DNA of 21,799 bases from JBKECO01 sp047974745 (GTDB lineage: Bacteria; Bacillota; Clostridia; Lachnospirales; Lachnospiraceae), in the NCBI GenBank assembly GCA_047974745.1, contig JBKECO010000046.1, forward strand, positions 1 through 21,799, written 5' to 3'. Under the pieces are notes generated by a model. That model saw nothing but the letters and a program-made list of their open reading frames with translations. It searched no databases and was not told the origin of the DNA. This document shows positions 8,829 to 16,338 of this stretch, piece by piece. Position numbers and translations under genes: made by a program. Each line of letters begins with the position of its first letter. Position 1 is the stretch's first letter.

Positions 8829-9705
8829 CTTTTAATAACCTCCTAAATATAACACCAATCAAATAACAAATGATTAAAATATAAACGGACTGTGCAGATG
8901 CAAGACCAAATTTGAAATATGTAAATGCGTTTTTATATATTTCAACGGCTGAAACCATGGTCGAATTTCCAGGTCCACCTGCGGTCAGCAGCCAGATCAT
9001 TGTAAATTGTTTAAATACCCAGACAGTATCAAGTATTAGGATTGTTGTTAGTATTGGCTTGATTGACGGCAGTGTTATATAAATAATTGTCTGCCAGAAG
9101 CTGGTTCCATCTATCTGTCCAGCCTCATATAAATCATCCGAGATGGTTTGCAGCCCTGCAAGAATTTGAATCATGACCAGAGGGTATCCTTTCCATATAC
9201 TGATCAAAATAATGCAGGGAAAGGCTGTAGCTGAAGTGCCAAGCCACCCGATCGGGTTGTCTATTATACCAAAATGCATTAGTAATTCATTTAAGATTCC
9301 GCCCTGTGTATTCAATATCCATTTAAAAATATATGCAATTACAACATCTGGAAACAACCATGGTAAAATCAGAATTCCACGCATTATCGTTCGAAATTTA
9401 ATATTTAACTTCAGAATTGATGCAAAAACAAACCCAAAGAAAAAATGTCCTGCTACAACGCAAACTGTAAATATTAGTGTTTTTACCAGACTCTGTTGAA
9501 ATGAAGTATCTATCAATGCCTTCCAATAGTAACGCAGACCAACAAAATTCCACTTGTTAACAAGATTTGTATCAAAAAAACTGATATAGATTCCATATAA
9601 GATCGGATACAGAACAAGCAAAAGGATGGTAATTGTAGCAGGTGCAATAAATCCGTAAGGCGCAATTTTACTCTTTTTTGTAATTTTGATCGATTTCCCT
9701 TTCAA
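8821..9705 (-). CDS. CUT1-family sugar ABC transporter permease, MalF/UgpA-like
   Basis: A 294-residue permease with about six membrane spans and the EAA loop YEAGQIDGTSFWQTIIYITLP (about 193-213 as numbered from the chosen start). The start is set at the TTG at 9705-9703: an ideal AAAGGAGG lies seven bases upstream at 9713-9720. A longer reading from a TTG at 9726 would translate that ribosome site itself (as KGG) and has no site of its own. The protein pairs with the MalG-like permease that overlaps its stop codon. A stem-loop separates it from the binding-protein gene. Substrate is unknown; linkage to GH43 points to pentose- or galactose-containing oligosaccharides. Confidence 0.92.
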   Translation of the reverse strand: MKGKSIKITKKSKIAPYGFIAPATITILLLVLYPILYGIYISFFDTNLVNKWNFVGLRYYWKALIDTSFQQSLVKTLIFTVCVVAGHFFFGFVFASILKLNIKFRTIMRGILILPWLFPDVVIAYIFKWILNTQGGILNELLMHFGIIDNPIGWLGTSATAFPCIILISIWKGYPLVMIQILAGLQTISDDLYEAGQIDGTSFWQTIIYITLPSIKPILTTILILDTVWVFKQFTMIWLLTAGGPGNSTMVSAVEIYKNAFTYFKFGLASAQSVYILIICYLIGVIFRRLLKDD

Positions 9706-9712
9706 AATATAT

Positions 9713-9720
9713 CCTCCTTT
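9713..9720 (-). promoter_or_regulatory. ribosome binding site that sets a TTG start for the MalF-like permease
   Basis: AAAGGAGG read on the - strand, seven bases from the TTG at 9705. It lies inside the longer open frame and so rules out the upstream TTG as the likely start. Confidence 0.85.
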
Positions 9721-9728
9721 AAGCAAGC

Positions 9729-9764
9729 GCCATACATCACTTCTAATTAGAAATAGTGTATGGC
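9729..9764 (-). repeat. intergenic stem-loop between binding-protein and permease genes
   Basis: An 8-bp outer stem (GCCATACA at 9729-9736 with TGTATGGC at 9757-9764) encloses a perfect 12-bp palindrome TTCTAATTAGAA (9741-9752). There is no following T-run in the direction of transcription, so it is not a standard terminator. In sugar transport operons such intercistronic hairpins commonly protect the binding-protein mRNA and lower downstream expression; that role is inferred here. Confidence 0.6.
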
Positions 9765-9788
9765 ACTTACTTTACTCCTTACAATTTA

Positions 9789-11216
9789 TTAATTGCTATA
9801 GCTGCTTACAATTTCCTCCGATTTTGTAACTGCATTCGTAATTGCCTCATCCTCTGACATTCCTACTGAAACGATATTCTGCCAGCACTCTCCTACTGTA
9901 TCGCGCAGCTCAGCCAAGCCAGCAAATGCCGGATAAATGACAGCGTCCTCAGATGCTTTGGCAAATCCCGAATAAGCCTCATCACTAGCTACAATTGTAT
10001 CCACTGCATCTTTAACAACAGGAAGTCTGCATGTCGCCTGATTCCATTCAAGACTATTTTCTACACTCGTCATATATTTCAAGAAATCAACCGCTACCTC
10101 AGGATGTTCTGAACTGCTGCTTACTGTCATTCCTACACTTGAAAATGATGTGACTGGATCTATCCCATCAGCAGTAGGCATAGGGAAGCTGCCCATTTTC
10201 CCTTTCATATCGGGATTCGCATTATAGATTCCACCTAGAACATTTGATCCACTAAAAAACATGCATGCTTCATCAGCAGCAATTAATGTATATGCCTCAG
10301 AATAGCCTGTTTCGACAAGACCCTCAGGACAAATACCTTCATTTGCTGCAAGATCGACAAATGTTCTCATTGCATTAGAAAAAGCATCTGTTCCAAAACC
10401 AGATTTAAAAGTACCATCATCATTCGCAATCACGAAGTCACATCCAAAGGTCAGCGCAAAAGTTTGAAATCTCGATTCTGCAGAGTCATTTCGCGTTCCT
10501 GCAAAAACAGCTCCGAATCGGTCAGTCTTTCCATTACCATCCAAGTCTTCTGTAAGCTCTTTTGCAACTATTAAAAAATCATCCCAACTTGTTGGTACCT
10601 CCAATCCTTTTTCCTCAAACAGATCTTTTCTATATACCATAGCTGTTGTATTATTCTGCCATGGCAGATATACGAATGTACCATCAACAGTACTATTGTC
10701 GACAGCAACGTCCAACAGGCCACTCATATACTCTTCACCAAGCATTTCATCCAAATTACTGATCCCCATTCCCATTTCAACGCTATTTGCTGAGTATGCT
10801 TCTGACATGGTAAAAATATCTGGCAGCGTCCCTGCAGTAGACTGTGTTACAAGTGTCGTATATAATTCATTCATTGAACACTCTACCGGCGTTAATGTAA
10901 CATTTGGGTACATTGCCATATAGTCATCCATCACTTGTCTTAAAAACGGACCACCATCAGAGTCACCTAACGAGGTGATCATAACATTCAGTGTGACCTC
11001 TCCTTCACTGGCCACATTATAAGTACTCAAGTAATCTGTTTCCGGAACACTAGCTGTTTCCGTTCCTGTTTCATTCGTTGTCTCTGAATTCGAACTTATC
11101 TCACTTTCAGTCTGTGAATCTGTAGTTGTTTCTCCTGCATCTGATCCACATGCGGTTAGAACAAGAACCATTGGGAATATCATTGCACAAAATTTTATCA
11201 ATTTATTTCGCCCCAT
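9789..11216 (-). CDS. extracellular sugar-binding lipoprotein of a CUT1 ABC transporter
   Basis: A 475-residue solute-binding protein. The N-terminus has two basic residues, a hydrophobic core and the lipobox LTAC, placing the lipidated cysteine at residue 23. A Ser/Thr/Glu-rich linker (~24-65) follows and would project the domain from the membrane. The mature part has cluster-1 binding-protein features, such as LPDIFTMSEAY, YRKDLFEEKGLEVPTSWDDFL and the C-terminal region with VAVDFLKYMTS. It captures oligosaccharides for the two permeases encoded downstream. A strong AAGGAGGG lies four bases from the ATG. As first gene of a four-gene operon it has a well-formed promoter, a dyad and a palindromic operator upstream. 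The ligand cannot be identified from sequence. Confidence 0.94.
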   Translation of the reverse strand: MGRNKLIKFCAMIFPMVLVLTACGSDAGETTTDSQTESEISSNSETTNETGTETASVPETDYLSTYNVASEGEVTLNVMITSLGDSDGGPFLRQVMDDYMAMYPNVTLTPVECSMNELYTTLVTQSTAGTLPDIFTMSEAYSANSVEMGMGISNLDEMLGEEYMSGLLDVAVDNSTVDGTFVYLPWQNNTTAMVYRKDLFEEKGLEVPTSWDDFLIVAKELTEDLDGNGKTDRFGAVFAGTRNDSAESRFQTFALTFGCDFVIANDDGTFKSGFGTDAFSNAMRTFVDLAANEGICPEGLVETGYSEAYTLIAADEACMFFSGSNVLGGIYNANPDMKGKMGSFPMPTADGIDPVTSFSSVGMTVSSSSEHPEVAVDFLKYMTSVENSLEWNQATCRLPVVKDAVDTIVASDEAYSGFAKASEDAVIYPAFAGLAELRDTVGECWQNIVSVGMSEDEAITNAVTKSEEIVSSYSN

Positions 11217-11252
11217 AAAACCCTCCTTAATACGATATATTACCTTCTTTGT

Positions 11253-11266
11253 TTCAAGCGCTTGAA
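11253..11266. promoter_or_regulatory. palindromic operator of LacI/CcpA style in the transport-operon leader
   Basis: TTCAAGCGCTTGAA is a perfect 14-bp palindrome with the central CG typical of LacI/GalR-family operators, including catabolite-responsive (cre) sites. It falls at about +8 to +21 relative to the predicted start of the binding-protein transcript, a position suited to repression by blocking. No LacI-family gene is in the window, so the regulator is encoded elsewhere. Confidence 0.6.
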
Positions 11267-11280
11267 CTTTCTACGTTTTC

Positions 11281-11309
11281 ATTATATAGTGTTGTAAATA
11301 CATACTCAA
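11281..11309 (-). promoter_or_regulatory. sigma-A-type promoter of the transport operon
   Basis: On the - strand, -35 TTGAGT (11309-11304), a 17-base spacer and a perfect -10 TATAAT (11286-11281). The predicted start is near 11274, giving a leader of about 57 bases before the binding-protein ATG. Confidence 0.75.
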
Positions 11310-11336
11310 CTTAATCATACTAAAATAAGATTAAGT
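11309..11336. promoter_or_regulatory. LysR-type dyad upstream of the transport promoter
   Basis: An inverted repeat ACTTAATC-N12-GATTAAGT (arms 11309-11316 and 11329-11336, perfect 8 bp each). It touches the -35 of the transport promoter and covers about -35 to -62. It also lies just upstream of the divergent LysR gene, the classic placement for a LysR regulator controlling a divergent target and itself. An overlapping TTAAG-N5-CTTAA repeat continues to 11345. Confidence 0.6.
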
Positions 11337-11367
11337 ATTTCTTAACTTCACCTATGGGAGAATGGAC

Positions 11368-12294
11368 ATGGAAACAAGATTGATCAATTACATCTTAACT
11401 ATCAACCGTTGCAAGAGTGTTTCCAGAGCAGCTGAAGAGCTATTTTTAACACAGTCCGCTCTCAATCAGCAGTTACTAAAGCTGGAGGAAGAACTGGGTG
11501 CGCCACTCTTCATCAGAACGAGAAACAACTGGCAACCGACACAAATTGGAACAATCTATATCCAGAATGCCGAAAAAATGTTATCTATTAAGGAAGAGAC
11601 TTATTCTCAAATACAAGATATTGCGCAAAGATGGCGGGGAACTGTGACAGTAGGACTTGTTCCTGAGCGTGGCGCACTGATGTTTTCTGCTATATATCCA
11701 GAAATTCATTCCAAATATCCGGATACTATTTTTCAACCTGTTGAAGCCACTGTTGCACAACAGATACAGATGCTAAAAAATGGTCGATTAGATATTTCCT
11801 TCCAGACCATCTACGAACGCACCCATAAAAATCTAATTTGTAATAAAATTCTTTATGAACCTTTTTATCTTTGTATTCCCGCCACACATCCTCTGGCATA
11901 TCTGGGTGCCCCATTCGGCCGGGAACCATACCCTGAAATCGACCTGAGATCCTTCAGAAACGATTTATTCACACTTGTTCGGAGAAGTTCAACTATGAGG
12001 ACGGTTATTGACCAATTATTCAAGGATGCTGAATATGTACCTCATCTATTATTTGAATCAACGAGCATGCACACCATGCAGCAGCTTGCCAGCATCGGAC
12101 AGTGCTGCACCATCATACCAAAATACTATGCGATGGATAATAAAAACGTTGTTTATTTTGCCTTGGGTCCAAAGGCTGGCTGGGATGTTGTTGCTGTCTA
12201 TAAAAAAAATCATTATCTTACAAAAGCAGCTCGCGACTTTATCAACCTGGCCAGCGAACACTGGGTCGAAAATCAATATATGACAATTCAGTAA
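11368..12294 (+). CDS. LysR-family transcriptional regulator (divergent from the transport operon)
   Basis: A 308-residue LysR regulator with an N-terminal winged helix-turn-helix (~1-60) containing SRAAEELFLTQSALNQQLLKLEEELGAPLF, and a periplasmic-binding-protein-like effector domain (~90-300). I choose the ATG at 11368 over the one at 11362: the only ribosome site (GGGAG, 11356-11360) is seven bases from 11368 but one base from 11362. It also aligns in length with its paralog at 14073. It is divergent from the binding-protein operon, with a dyad at that operon's -35, so it probably regulates that operon and itself. A hairpin terminator follows. The effector is unknown; a sugar acid or uronate-derived metabolite would fit. 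Confidence 0.92.
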   Translation: METRLINYILTINRCKSVSRAAEELFLTQSALNQQLLKLEEELGAPLFIRTRNNWQPTQIGTIYIQNAEKMLSIKEETYSQIQDIAQRWRGTVTVGLVPERGALMFSAIYPEIHSKYPDTIFQPVEATVAQQIQMLKNGRLDISFQTIYERTHKNLICNKILYEPFYLCIPATHPLAYLGAPFGREPYPEIDLRSFRNDLFTLVRRSSTMRTVIDQLFKDAEYVPHLLFESTSMHTMQQLASIGQCCTIIPKYYAMDNKNVVYFALGPKAGWDVVAVYKKNHYLTKAARDFINLASEHWVENQYMTIQ

Positions 12295-12311
12295 AATCTA
12301 TTCATAAAAAA

Positions 12312-12358
12312 ACTGCCACTTTCTCGGTCATGATGAAACGAAAAGTGGCAGTACTTTT
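12312..12358. terminator. bidirectional intrinsic terminator between lysR and garD
   Basis: A perfect 11-bp inverted repeat (ACTGCCACTTT at 12312-12322 and AAAGTGGCAGT at 12342-12352) with a 19-nt loop, flanked by an A-run on the left and a T-run on the right. It serves the + strand regulator and the - strand dehydratase, which converge here. Confidence 0.88.
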
Positions 12359-12372
12359 TTATTCTAAAGTTC

Positions 12373-13902
12373 CTAAGTAATCGGAGCTGGATTAAACAGA
12401 CAGAAGTCATTGTACAGACCATACTTCTGGGTTGCCGTCTCCTCCTTACCGCTTGCGACTGCAATTATTTTCTCGAACAGCTGCATCCCGATTTCTTTGA
12501 TCGTCGCATCTCCAGTTGCTATCGGACCAGCATTGATATCGATCAGGTCTCCCCACATCTGTTTCATTTCATTTCTGGAACATACTTTAAGTACCGGCAC
12601 TGCAGCTAGCCCATAGGGAGTTCCCCGACCGGTCATAAATACCTGAAGTGTCATGCCCGAAGCCATCTGACATGGACCGCATACAATATCACTGGCCGGT
12701 GTGGCCGCATAGATCAGTCCATGCCTAGTGGGAGTTTCGGCAGGAGACAGTACTTCCACGATCGGTGAAGTTCCTGATTTTGCTATGGATCCCATCGCTT
12801 TTTCCACGATATTGCATAGTCCTCCCTTTTTATTGCCGGGAGTCGGATTAGCACTTCTATCCACCTCGCCTTCCTCGAGATAGTGATCATACCACTTCAT
12901 TTCTCTAGAAAGTTTATCAACTACTTCTTTATTGATGCATCGTTCTGCGATGTAGTGCACTCCATCGCGTACTTCTGTCACCTCCGAGAACATTACAGTG
13001 GCACCCCCTTTGACTAACATATCTGCCGCATAGCCAGCTGAGGGGTTCGCGGAAACTCCTGAAAAAGCATCACTTCCTCCACACTGCATACCAATACACA
13101 GCTGTGAGATCGGCAACTCTTCCCGTTTTCTTTCATTCAGGATAGAAAGCTTATGATCTGCCATCTTCATAAGAGCATTGATCATAGCCTCAAATCCTTC
13201 CTGCTCCTGTAGCACAATCACATTTTCAGGTGTATTGTCCCAAGGATCCAACAATTTATCCACAGTTAATTTTTCGCAGCCGAGACCGACCACCATCAGC
13301 TGACCGCCAAAGTTCGGATGCTTCGACATGTTTTTTAATGTGCGGATCGGTATGACAGCTTCGGGTGCATTGATCGCTACTCCACATCCATATGCATGAT
13401 TGATCGGAACGATATCGTCCACATTTGGATATTTGGGAAGCAGCACCTCCTTCATTTTTTTTACAGCCACATTTAATACTCCGGTTACACATTGTACCGT
13501 TGTATTGATTCCAAGAATATTTCTTGTTCCGGCATATTCCCCATTCGGATTGCGATACCCCATAAAGGTCATTTTGGGCGGCTCCGGAAGATCTGAAATA
13601 ATGTTCTTTCCAAATTCCATGCTGTCTAAAGATGGTGGCTCAGGCAGATTCAGCATAAATTCATTGATCCACTCCCCCTTTTGGATCGCTTCGATCGCAT
13701 ATCCTAAAATAACGCCATAGCGAACGACTTTTCCATCCTTTGCAATATCCTCCAAAGCCACTTTGTGCGCCTGGGGTATCTCTTGCTTTGTGATAAGGCC
13801 ATCAGATACAACAGTTCCAGCCTGCATTGTCTGAACTGCGATTGCTACATTATCCATTTCGTTCACCCTTACGAACATAGGATTGATTTTTTTTACTCCC
13901 AA
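12373..13902 (-). CDS. garD: galactarate dehydratase (UxaA/GarD family)
   Basis: A 509-residue member of the altronate/galactarate dehydratase family: an SAF-type N-terminal domain (~1-85) followed by the large catalytic part. From memory it follows E. coli GarD, not UxaA, at discriminating places: NHAYGCGVAINAPEAVIPIRT, VVGLGCEKL, GMQCGGSDAFSGVSANP, SANPTPGNKKGGL, GLIYAATPASDIVCG and the C-terminus FNPAPIT. GarD removes water from galactarate to give 5-dehydro-4-deoxy-D-glucarate. Galactarate can be formed by oxidising galacturonate, the product of the GH28/GH105 enzymes. The TTG at 13902-13900 is chosen because TAAGGAGGG lies eight bases upstream; the longer frame to 13947 reads through that site. 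It lies between two LysR genes. No aldolase or reductase partner is in the window. Confidence 0.88.
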   Translation of the reverse strand: MGVKKINPMFVRVNEMDNVAIAVQTMQAGTVVSDGLITKQEIPQAHKVALEDIAKDGKVVRYGVILGYAIEAIQKGEWINEFMLNLPEPPSLDSMEFGKNIISDLPEPPKMTFMGYRNPNGEYAGTRNILGINTTVQCVTGVLNVAVKKMKEVLLPKYPNVDDIVPINHAYGCGVAINAPEAVIPIRTLKNMSKHPNFGGQLMVVGLGCEKLTVDKLLDPWDNTPENVIVLQEQEGFEAMINALMKMADHKLSILNERKREELPISQLCIGMQCGGSDAFSGVSANPSAGYAADMLVKGGATVMFSEVTEVRDGVHYIAERCINKEVVDKLSREMKWYDHYLEEGEVDRSANPTPGNKKGGLCNIVEKAMGSIAKSGTSPIVEVLSPAETPTRHGLIYAATPASDIVCGPCQMASGMTLQVFMTGRGTPYGLAAVPVLKVCSRNEMKQMWGDLIDINAGPIATGDATIKEIGMQLFEKIIAVASGKEETATQKYGLYNDFCLFNPAPIT

Positions 13903-13910
13903 AATATATT

Positions 13911-13919
13911 CCCTCCTTA
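13911..13919 (-). promoter_or_regulatory. ribosome binding site that sets a TTG start for garD
   Basis: TAAGGAGGG on the - strand, eight bases from the TTG at 13902. The arrangement (GGAGG, AT-rich spacer ATATATT, TTG) closely parallels that of the MalF-like permease. Confidence 0.8.
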
Positions 13920-13945
13920 AAATTCTCACGATACTATTGTATTGC

Positions 13946-14000
13946 ATATGTTAATAATATATGCTAATAATATATAAGTAAAATTCATAGTATTCATAGT
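13946..14000. promoter_or_regulatory. two sets of tandem repeats in the garD-lysR divergent region
   Basis: ATATGTTAATAAT and ATATGCTAATAAT are adjacent (13946-13971, one mismatch in 13). Twelve bases later ATTCATAGT occurs twice back to back (13983-14000, perfect). Both sets lie in the AT-rich region between the divergent garD and lysR starts and may be binding sites for the adjacent LysR protein, or promoter elements. No single convincing promoter could be chosen here. Confidence 0.5.
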
Positions 14001-14072
14001 TCTCTTAATTTTTTTAATTGTAAAATGTCCTTGGTCACTACTATGACACCCACAAATCGAAAGGAGCTCTGC

Positions 14073-14999
14073 ATGGATCTCAAGCAATTGGAATATATTT
14101 TAAAAATAGCTGAAGAAAACAACATCACTCATGCAGCAAAAAAGCTGTACATCACTCAATCTGCTCTGAATCAGCAGCTGCTGAAGCTGGAAAAAGAACT
14201 TGGAACACCACTTTTTCATAGATCACGTTCAAACTGGCGCCTTACTCCCGCCGGAGAAATCTATATTGCAGCATCCAAACGAATTCTACAGATCAAACAG
14301 GATTCCTATAATCAAATCTACGATCTGGAAAAACAAACTAAAGGAAAACTCTCTGTTGGATTTACCCCGAATCGAGGAACAGCGCTTTTCTCTACCGTGT
14401 ATCCCCAATTCCATAAAAAGTTCCCGCAGGTCATGGTAGAGCCCATGGAACTCAGTGTCTTGGATCAGTTGGATCGAATTGAAGATCATTCGCTGGATAT
14501 TGGATTTTTGACACTTCCCACAAATCAAAAAAAGAACAGCTTGACATATCTACCTATGAAATCAGAAGAAATTTTACTGGCAGTACCATCTATTGGACCT
14601 TATAACAGTGCTGCCATTTCCGAAGCAGGCTGCAAATTGCCCATTCTTTCTCTTAGACAAATGAAAGGTGAATCCTTTGTACTATTATACAAAAAATCCA
14701 CCATTCGAAGTTTAGTCGATGCACTCTTTCAGTCAGCAGGCTATCTGCCAAATATCCTGTTTGAAACTGCAAGTACCTATACAATTTTAAATATGATCGA
14801 AACCGGTCTGTGCTGCGGCTTCATCCCTGCATATTATATGGACAATGAAAATAAAAATATCACTTACTATGCTCTCCCTGAACATCCTTCCTGGGATGTG
14901 GTCGCCTGTTACCACTCGGAAAACTATATCAGTGAAGCCGCCAAAGCATTTATCGAGCTTGCCAGAACCTTCTGGAACTCTGACCATCCTGGTAACTAA
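14073..14999 (+). CDS. LysR-family transcriptional regulator (divergent from garD)
   Basis: A 308-residue LysR regulator with N-terminal helix-turn-helix containing HAAKKLYITQSALNQQLLKLEKELGTPLF and a C-terminal effector-binding domain. It is a clear paralog of the regulator at 11368: same length, the identical block TQSALNQQLLKLE, and parallel motifs such as GxLSVG(F/L)xPxRG near residue 92 and WDVVA near residue 280. The ATG at 14073 is preferred over 14025 because AAAGGAG (14060-14066) sits six bases upstream and the protein then aligns end to end with its paralog. It is divergent from garD and probably controls it in response to a sugar acid. Its stop codon is 11 bases from the convergent stop of the next gene. 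Confidence 0.92.
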   Translation: MDLKQLEYILKIAEENNITHAAKKLYITQSALNQQLLKLEKELGTPLFHRSRSNWRLTPAGEIYIAASKRILQIKQDSYNQIYDLEKQTKGKLSVGFTPNRGTALFSTVYPQFHKKFPQVMVEPMELSVLDQLDRIEDHSLDIGFLTLPTNQKKNSLTYLPMKSEEILLAVPSIGPYNSAAISEAGCKLPILSLRQMKGESFVLLYKKSTIRSLVDALFQSAGYLPNILFETASTYTILNMIETGLCCGFIPAYYMDNENKNITYYALPEHPSWDVVACYHSENYISEAAKAFIELARTFWNSDHPGN

Positions 15000-15010
15000 A
15001 GCCCTAGTTT

Positions 15011-16033
15011 TTAATCATGTTTTTCATGAGACCAGTAAATCTTGAGTTGATCTTTATCCAAGTTATCTACAAATCTTCTTTTATTGACCACGAATTCTTC
15101 GATGTCCATTAAAATATGATACAGCATTGCCCGGCTCTCAAATTCCTCATGGGTCTCGGGCAGCGGTTCCTTCTTCATCTCCTCAAATAATTCTTCCAAA
15201 CGTTCCATCTGCTTGTTTGGGCGGTTCACTTCCGTCACATATTCCTTCAGATATAGAATATAATCCGCTATAATACCTGCCTGCATCGGCATAGTTCGAA
15301 TCTTTTTCATCTCGTAATGCAGGTTATGCAATATATTGCACTGTTTCATTCGCATTTCGAAATAATCTATATAATACTGGGGATGTGAGAGAAATGTGTT
15401 GTTCTGATATCGATTTGCTTCATCAATATAATGATGCAAGGTGCGCTCCAGGGAGCAAATATCATCCCATACATTTCGCTGCATATCCTGATTATGCAGG
15501 TATGTCGCCAACTCACCCAGAATCATCTGAAGCTGTCCTTCTGTATGCAGCATGTATTTTGCTATCTCACTCTTATGACTACGATTACCATGAAAAAGGT
15601 TTAATAGTACTGCTATTGCAATTCCAATCATTAGGAGAAGAAACTCCTCGAGGATAAATTCCATACTGTAATCTCTTTTGACTAGGAAGTGAGATGCTAT
15701 TACAGCATTAACTGACACTGTCGCCTTCCACTTTAGTACCTCGCAGACAAATACACTAATGAAGATATAAAGTCCATATGCGACCCATCCGCTGCTGAAA
15801 TCCGAAAATAAAATCCACGTCAGAAGAACCGTTGCTGCAAATGATATCACTCGGTAAACGGACAGCTTCATTGTTTCCCATTTTGTTGTAACGATCGTCA
15901 GAAGCGTAATAATTCCAGCAGATGGAGCAAAGGTCAATTGTAGTTGATTCGCAATAATGATCGACAGATAGCTTCCAACTGCAATCTTTAATGCATACAC
16001 AAAAAGTTGCCGACTTTTCAACAGCTTACTCAT
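15011..16033 (-). CDS. ArAE_1 (FUSC-like) aromatic acid exporter family membrane protein
   Basis: A 340-residue protein with four to five hydrophobic spans in residues ~10-148, then a long mostly helical cytoplasmic domain (~150-340). The first part, with LKIAVGSYLSIIIA and APSAGIITLLTIVTTKWETMKLSVYRVISF, is characteristic of the ArAE_1 family common in Bacillota; the C-terminal half fits the associated ArAE_1 C-terminal domain. Export of aromatic or other organic acids is the family hypothesis; the true substrate is unknown. The start at 16033 is chosen for a GAGGT site four bases upstream; the frame reads back to 16105 without a better site. Its role in the surrounding sugar pathway is unclear and it may be a bystander. 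Confidence 0.82.
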   Translation of the reverse strand: MSKLLKSRQLFVYALKIAVGSYLSIIIANQLQLTFAPSAGIITLLTIVTTKWETMKLSVYRVISFAATVLLTWILFSDFSSGWVAYGLYIFISVFVCEVLKWKATVSVNAVIASHFLVKRDYSMEFILEEFLLLMIGIAIAVLLNLFHGNRSHKSEIAKYMLHTEGQLQMILGELATYLHNQDMQRNVWDDICSLERTLHHYIDEANRYQNNTFLSHPQYYIDYFEMRMKQCNILHNLHYEMKKIRTMPMQAGIIADYILYLKEYVTEVNRPNKQMERLEELFEEMKKEPLPETHEEFESRAMLYHILMDIEEFVVNKRRFVDNLDKDQLKIYWSHEKHD

Positions 16034-16338
16034 AAATACCTCACTTCTCTTTTTCAGTATCTCTATTGTAATAGAAATAACTTCAAAGAACCATTGACTA
16101 AACATTCAATTATTGCCTATCCATTTCGTATATCTGCACAATATTGCAAGTTAGACACTCTATTTTGCACAAAAAACAATCCAGATCACAGATTTTCCAT
16201 CAATACCTTTCATTATTGAAATGTATTGATTCAATAACATGTAATTTACGCTGGAACTTTCATCTGAATGAAAAGGATTGATTAGTCCTATATTAGACAT
16301 ATGAATCAATGCAGCAGACAAAACGTAGCATAGTGGAA
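16034..16338. other. 305-bp gap without a gene, containing an inverted repeat
   Basis: The AT-rich space upstream of the ArAE_1 gene and downstream of the small membrane-protein gene. The only clear structure is TTATTGAA-N9-TTCAATAA (arms 16213-16220 and 16230-16237, perfect 8 bp), with a third ATTGA inside the loop. It lacks a T-run, so an operator is more likely than a terminator. No convincing coding frame or RNA gene was seen. Confidence 0.45.

Noticed and set aside
11287..11326. A promoter for the first LysR gene on the + strand
   Set aside because: No -35/-10 pair with acceptable spacing and match could be chosen; the region is dominated by the opposing promoter and dyad.
13946..14000. 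Possible CRISPR-like repeat array
   Set aside because: The repeats are too short, directly adjacent and without spacers.
14994..15010. Short hairpin AACTA-AAGCCC-TAGTT followed by TTT after the second LysR gene
   Set aside because: Only five A/T-rich base pairs; too weak to call a terminator, although the convergent genes end here.
15385..15657. Open frame on the + strand opposite the ArAE_1 gene
   Set aside because: Shadow of the coding strand; no start signal and no recognisable domain.
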